Origin: Alphaproteobacteria bacterium
GTDB lineage: Bacteria > Pseudomonadota > Alphaproteobacteria > Micavibrionales > UBA2020
Assembly (NCBI GenBank): GCA_016124645.1
Contig: WGNE01000007.1
Coordinates: 1-49,245, forward strand
Length of the DNA: 49,245 nt
Direction: 5' to 3'
The notes under the pieces are model-generated. The model saw only the letters and a list, made by a program, of their open reading frames with translations, was not told the DNA's origin and searched no databases. Shown here one piece after another: positions 47,471-49,245 of this stretch; position 1 is the stretch's first letter, and each line of letters begins with the position of its first letter. A program made the position numbers and the translations under genes.

Positions 47471-47557
47471 GCCGCATACCTTTCCAGAATCGCGCACCAC
47501 GCGGAACAAGCGGCCGCGCCATGCGCGCAGGCCTTGTTTTTCAGGTGAAAAAGCCGT

Positions 47558-47585
47558 TTTGCAGGGGTCACATTTGGCCTATGAT
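47558..47585 (+). promoter_or_regulatory. Possible acnA promoter
   Basis: TTTGCA (47558-47563) and TATGAT (47580-47585, five of six) are separated by 16 bases, with a predicted start near 47592 and a leader of about 160 bases. The remainder of the 283-base gap 47471-47753 shows no other gene. Confidence 0.4.
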
Positions 47586-47753
47586 ACGGGCGACTGTTGA
47601 AGTATCTTGCGCATATTGGAAGGCATGATAAAGCATCGCCCCGCAAGACGCCAGCAGGCGCCGCCGCTACAGGAAATATTAAGGAATTGCCTCTAGTATT
47701 TCCCCCACAGCGACCCCGCCAGAAGACAAACCGACGAAACAGGAGCCTATACC

Positions 47754-49245
47754 GTGACCGCAACCGGACAAGACACACTCAAGACCCGCAAAACCCTTAA
47801 AGTGGACGGCAAGGAGTACGACTACTTCAGCCTGTCCGAGGCGGCGAAGACCATCGGCGACGTCGCGAAGCTTCCCTATTCGCTCAAGGTCCTGCTCGAG
47901 AATCTGCTGCGCTTCGAAGACGGGCGGAGCGTGACCGTCGAGGACGTCAAGGCCATGGGCGCATGGCTGAAGGACAAGAAAAGCGACCGCGAGATCGCCT
48001 ACCGCCCCGCGCGCGTTTTGATGCAGGACTTCACCGGCGTGCCCGCCGTGGTGGACCTTGCCGCGATGCGCGACGCGATGGTGAACCTCGGCGGCGCGGC
48101 GGAGAACATCAACCCGCTGGCCAACGTCGATCTCGTCATCGACCACTCGGTCATGGTGGATGAATTCGGCACTCCGCAGGCCTTCAAGGACAACGTGGAG
48201 CGCGAATTCCAGCGCAACATGGAGCGTTATTCCTTCCTGCGCTGGGGCGCGTCCGCCTTCAACCGCTTTCGCGTCGTGCCGCCGGGCACGGGCATCTGCC
48301 ACCAGGTGAATCTCGAGTATCTCGCCCAGACCGTCTGGGTGGAGGAAGACGACAACAACAAAGGCCGCACCGTCGCCTATCCCGACACGCTGGTCGGCAC
48401 GGACAGCCACACGACCATGATCAACGGCCTCGCCGTGCTCGGCTGGGGCGTCGGCGGGATCGAGGCGGAGGCCGCGATGCTGGGCCAGCCCGTTTCCATG
48501 CTCATCCCCGAGGTGATCGGCTTCAAGCTGACCGGGCAGATGAAGGAAGGCACGACCGCGACCGACCTCGTGCTGACCGTGGTGCAGATGCTGCGCAAGA
48601 AAGGCGTGGTCGGCAAATTCGTCGAGTTCTTCGGCGAGGGGCTCAACCACCTGCCGCTGGCGGACCGCGCGACCATCGCCAACATGGCCCCCGAATACGG
48701 CGCGACCTGCGGCTTCTTCCCCATCGACAAGGAGACGCTGAACTACCTGCGCTTCACCGGCCGCGCGGAAGAGCGCGTGAAACTGGTCGAGGCCTATGCG
48801 AAGGAGCAAGGGCTGTGGCGCGACGATGACGCCGCCGCGCCCGAGTTCACCGACACGCTGGAGCTCGACCTTTCCAGCGTCGAACCTTCCCTCGCGGGGC
48901 CGAAACGTCCGCAGGACCGCATCGCGCTCTCGAACGCCGCCAAGGCCTTCGACGAGATGCTGACGGCCGAAATCGGCGCGGAAAAAGCGGCGAGGACCGT
49001 GAAAGTCGAAAACGCCGATTACGAGATGGCGCAAGGCAACGTCGTCATCGCCGCCATCACCAGCTGCACCAATACCTCTAACCCCTCCGTCATGCTGGCG
49101 GCGGGGCTGGTCGCGAAGAAGGCGCATGAAAAAGGCCTGACCGTCAAGCCCTGGGTGAAAACCTCGCTCGCCCCCGGTTCGCAGGTGGTCACCGACTATC
49201 TCAACGATTCCGGCCTGACGCCGCACCTGAACGCGCTGGGCTTCA
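47754..49245 (+). CDS. acnA: Aconitate hydratase AcnA, 5' part (runs off the right edge)
   Basis: 497 codons are visible from a GTG at 47754, chosen because AGGAG (47741-47745) lies eight bases upstream and no stop follows. Aconitase converts citrate to isocitrate in the TCA cycle with a 4Fe-4S cluster. Signatures: [52 protein letters not shown] (Asp217-Ser218-His219), and [11 protein letters not shown] with the first cluster ligand Cys438. The full AcnA has about 890 residues; the second cluster motif and the C-terminal domain lie outside the window. Confidence 0.96.
   Translation, partial: MTATGQDTLKTRKTLKVDGKEYDYFSLSEAAKTIGDVAKLPYSLKVLLENLLRFEDGRSVTVEDVKAMGAWLKDKKSDREIAYRPARVLMQDFTGVPAVVDLAAMRDAMVNLGGAAENINPLANVDLVIDHSVMVDEFGTPQAFKDNVEREFQRNMERYSFLRWGASAFNRFRVVPPGTGICHQVNLEYLAQTVWVEEDDNNKGRTVAYPDTLVGTDSHTTMINGLAVLGWGVGGIEAEAAMLGQPVSMLIPEVIGFKLTGQMKEGTTATDLVLTVVQMLRKKGVVGKFVEFFGEGLNHLPLADRATIANMAPEYGATCGFFPIDKETLNYLRFTGRAEERVKLVEAYAKEQGLWRDDDAAAPEFTDTLELDLSSVEPSLAGPKRPQDRIALSNAAKAFDEMLTAEIGAEKAARTVKVENADYEMAQGNVVIAAITSCTNTSNPSVMLAAGLVAKKAHEKGLTVKPWVKTSLAPGSQVVTDYLNDSGLTPHLNALGF

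Noticed and set aside
47597..47800. A 67-codon plus-strand frame before and into acnA
   Set aside because: It starts at TTG without a ribosome site and runs out of frame into the well-supported aconitase gene.

Overview
The window is GC-rich chromosomal DNA from an alphaproteobacterium. The main evidence is a nearly complete division and cell wall (dcw) cluster running rsmH-ftsL-ftsI-murE-murF-mraY-murD-ftsW-murG-murC-murB-ddl-ftsQ-ftsA-ftsZ, followed by lpxC-bamD-recN-ligA, the usual alphaproteobacterial order. FtsZ ends in the class-typical [10 protein letters not shown] peptide, the transhydrogenase is split into three genes as in Rhodospirillum rubrum, and MurE carries the meso-diaminopimelate signature DNPR. 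With lpxC and bamD this means a Gram-negative envelope with DAP-type peptidoglycan. COQ9, a UbiB-like kinase, CcmF/CcmI-like proteins and aconitase point to respiratory metabolism. A more precise placement (for example a Micavibrio-like lineage) would be a guess.

Layout. 1-168: C-terminal end of an endonuclease/exonuclease/phosphatase-fold protein. 291-2174: two tandem transglutaminase-like cysteine proteinases (LapG-type fold). 2314-3849: four tandem small paralogs of a family I do not recognise. 3918-22952: the dcw operon, headed by its own promoter and lacking mraZ, closed by a strong terminator. 23104-24007: an interruption carrying a small minus-strand membrane/secreted protein gene and a promoter-to-terminator unit that may be a small RNA. 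24008-29694: lpxC, bamD, recN, ligA. 29739-32094: minus-strand small conserved-looking gene and two tandem alpha/beta hydrolases. 32366-35357: pntAA-pntAB-pntB on the minus strand. 35636-36823: an HELGH metallopeptidase-like protein. 36827-42510: UbiB-like kinase and two tandem M3 oligoendopeptidases, separated by a BIME-like palindromic repeat. 42712-43626: PAS-GGDEF diguanylate cyclase. 43857-45254: COQ9 and a secreted HERRH protein. 45255-47470: CcmI-like and short CcmF-like genes. 47754 to the right edge: 5' part of acnA.

How it works together. The dcw block makes lipid II (MurB-G, MraY, Ddl), polymerises and cross-links it at the septum (FtsW, FtsI) and builds the division ring (FtsL, FtsQ, FtsA, FtsZ). 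LpxC and BamD supply lipid A and outer membrane protein assembly. Most dcw genes overlap or abut, so translational coupling is likely; probable internal promoters lie in ddl and at the murG stop. A recurring theme is local duplication: BTLCP x2, small family x4, hydrolase x2, PepF x2. The strongest candidate for something undescribed is the four-gene small family beside the paired proteinases. Next are the candidate small RNA upstream of lpxC, the six-codon leader frame upstream of ftsZ, and the degenerate CcmF. No tRNA, rRNA, insertion sequence or CRISPR array was seen.
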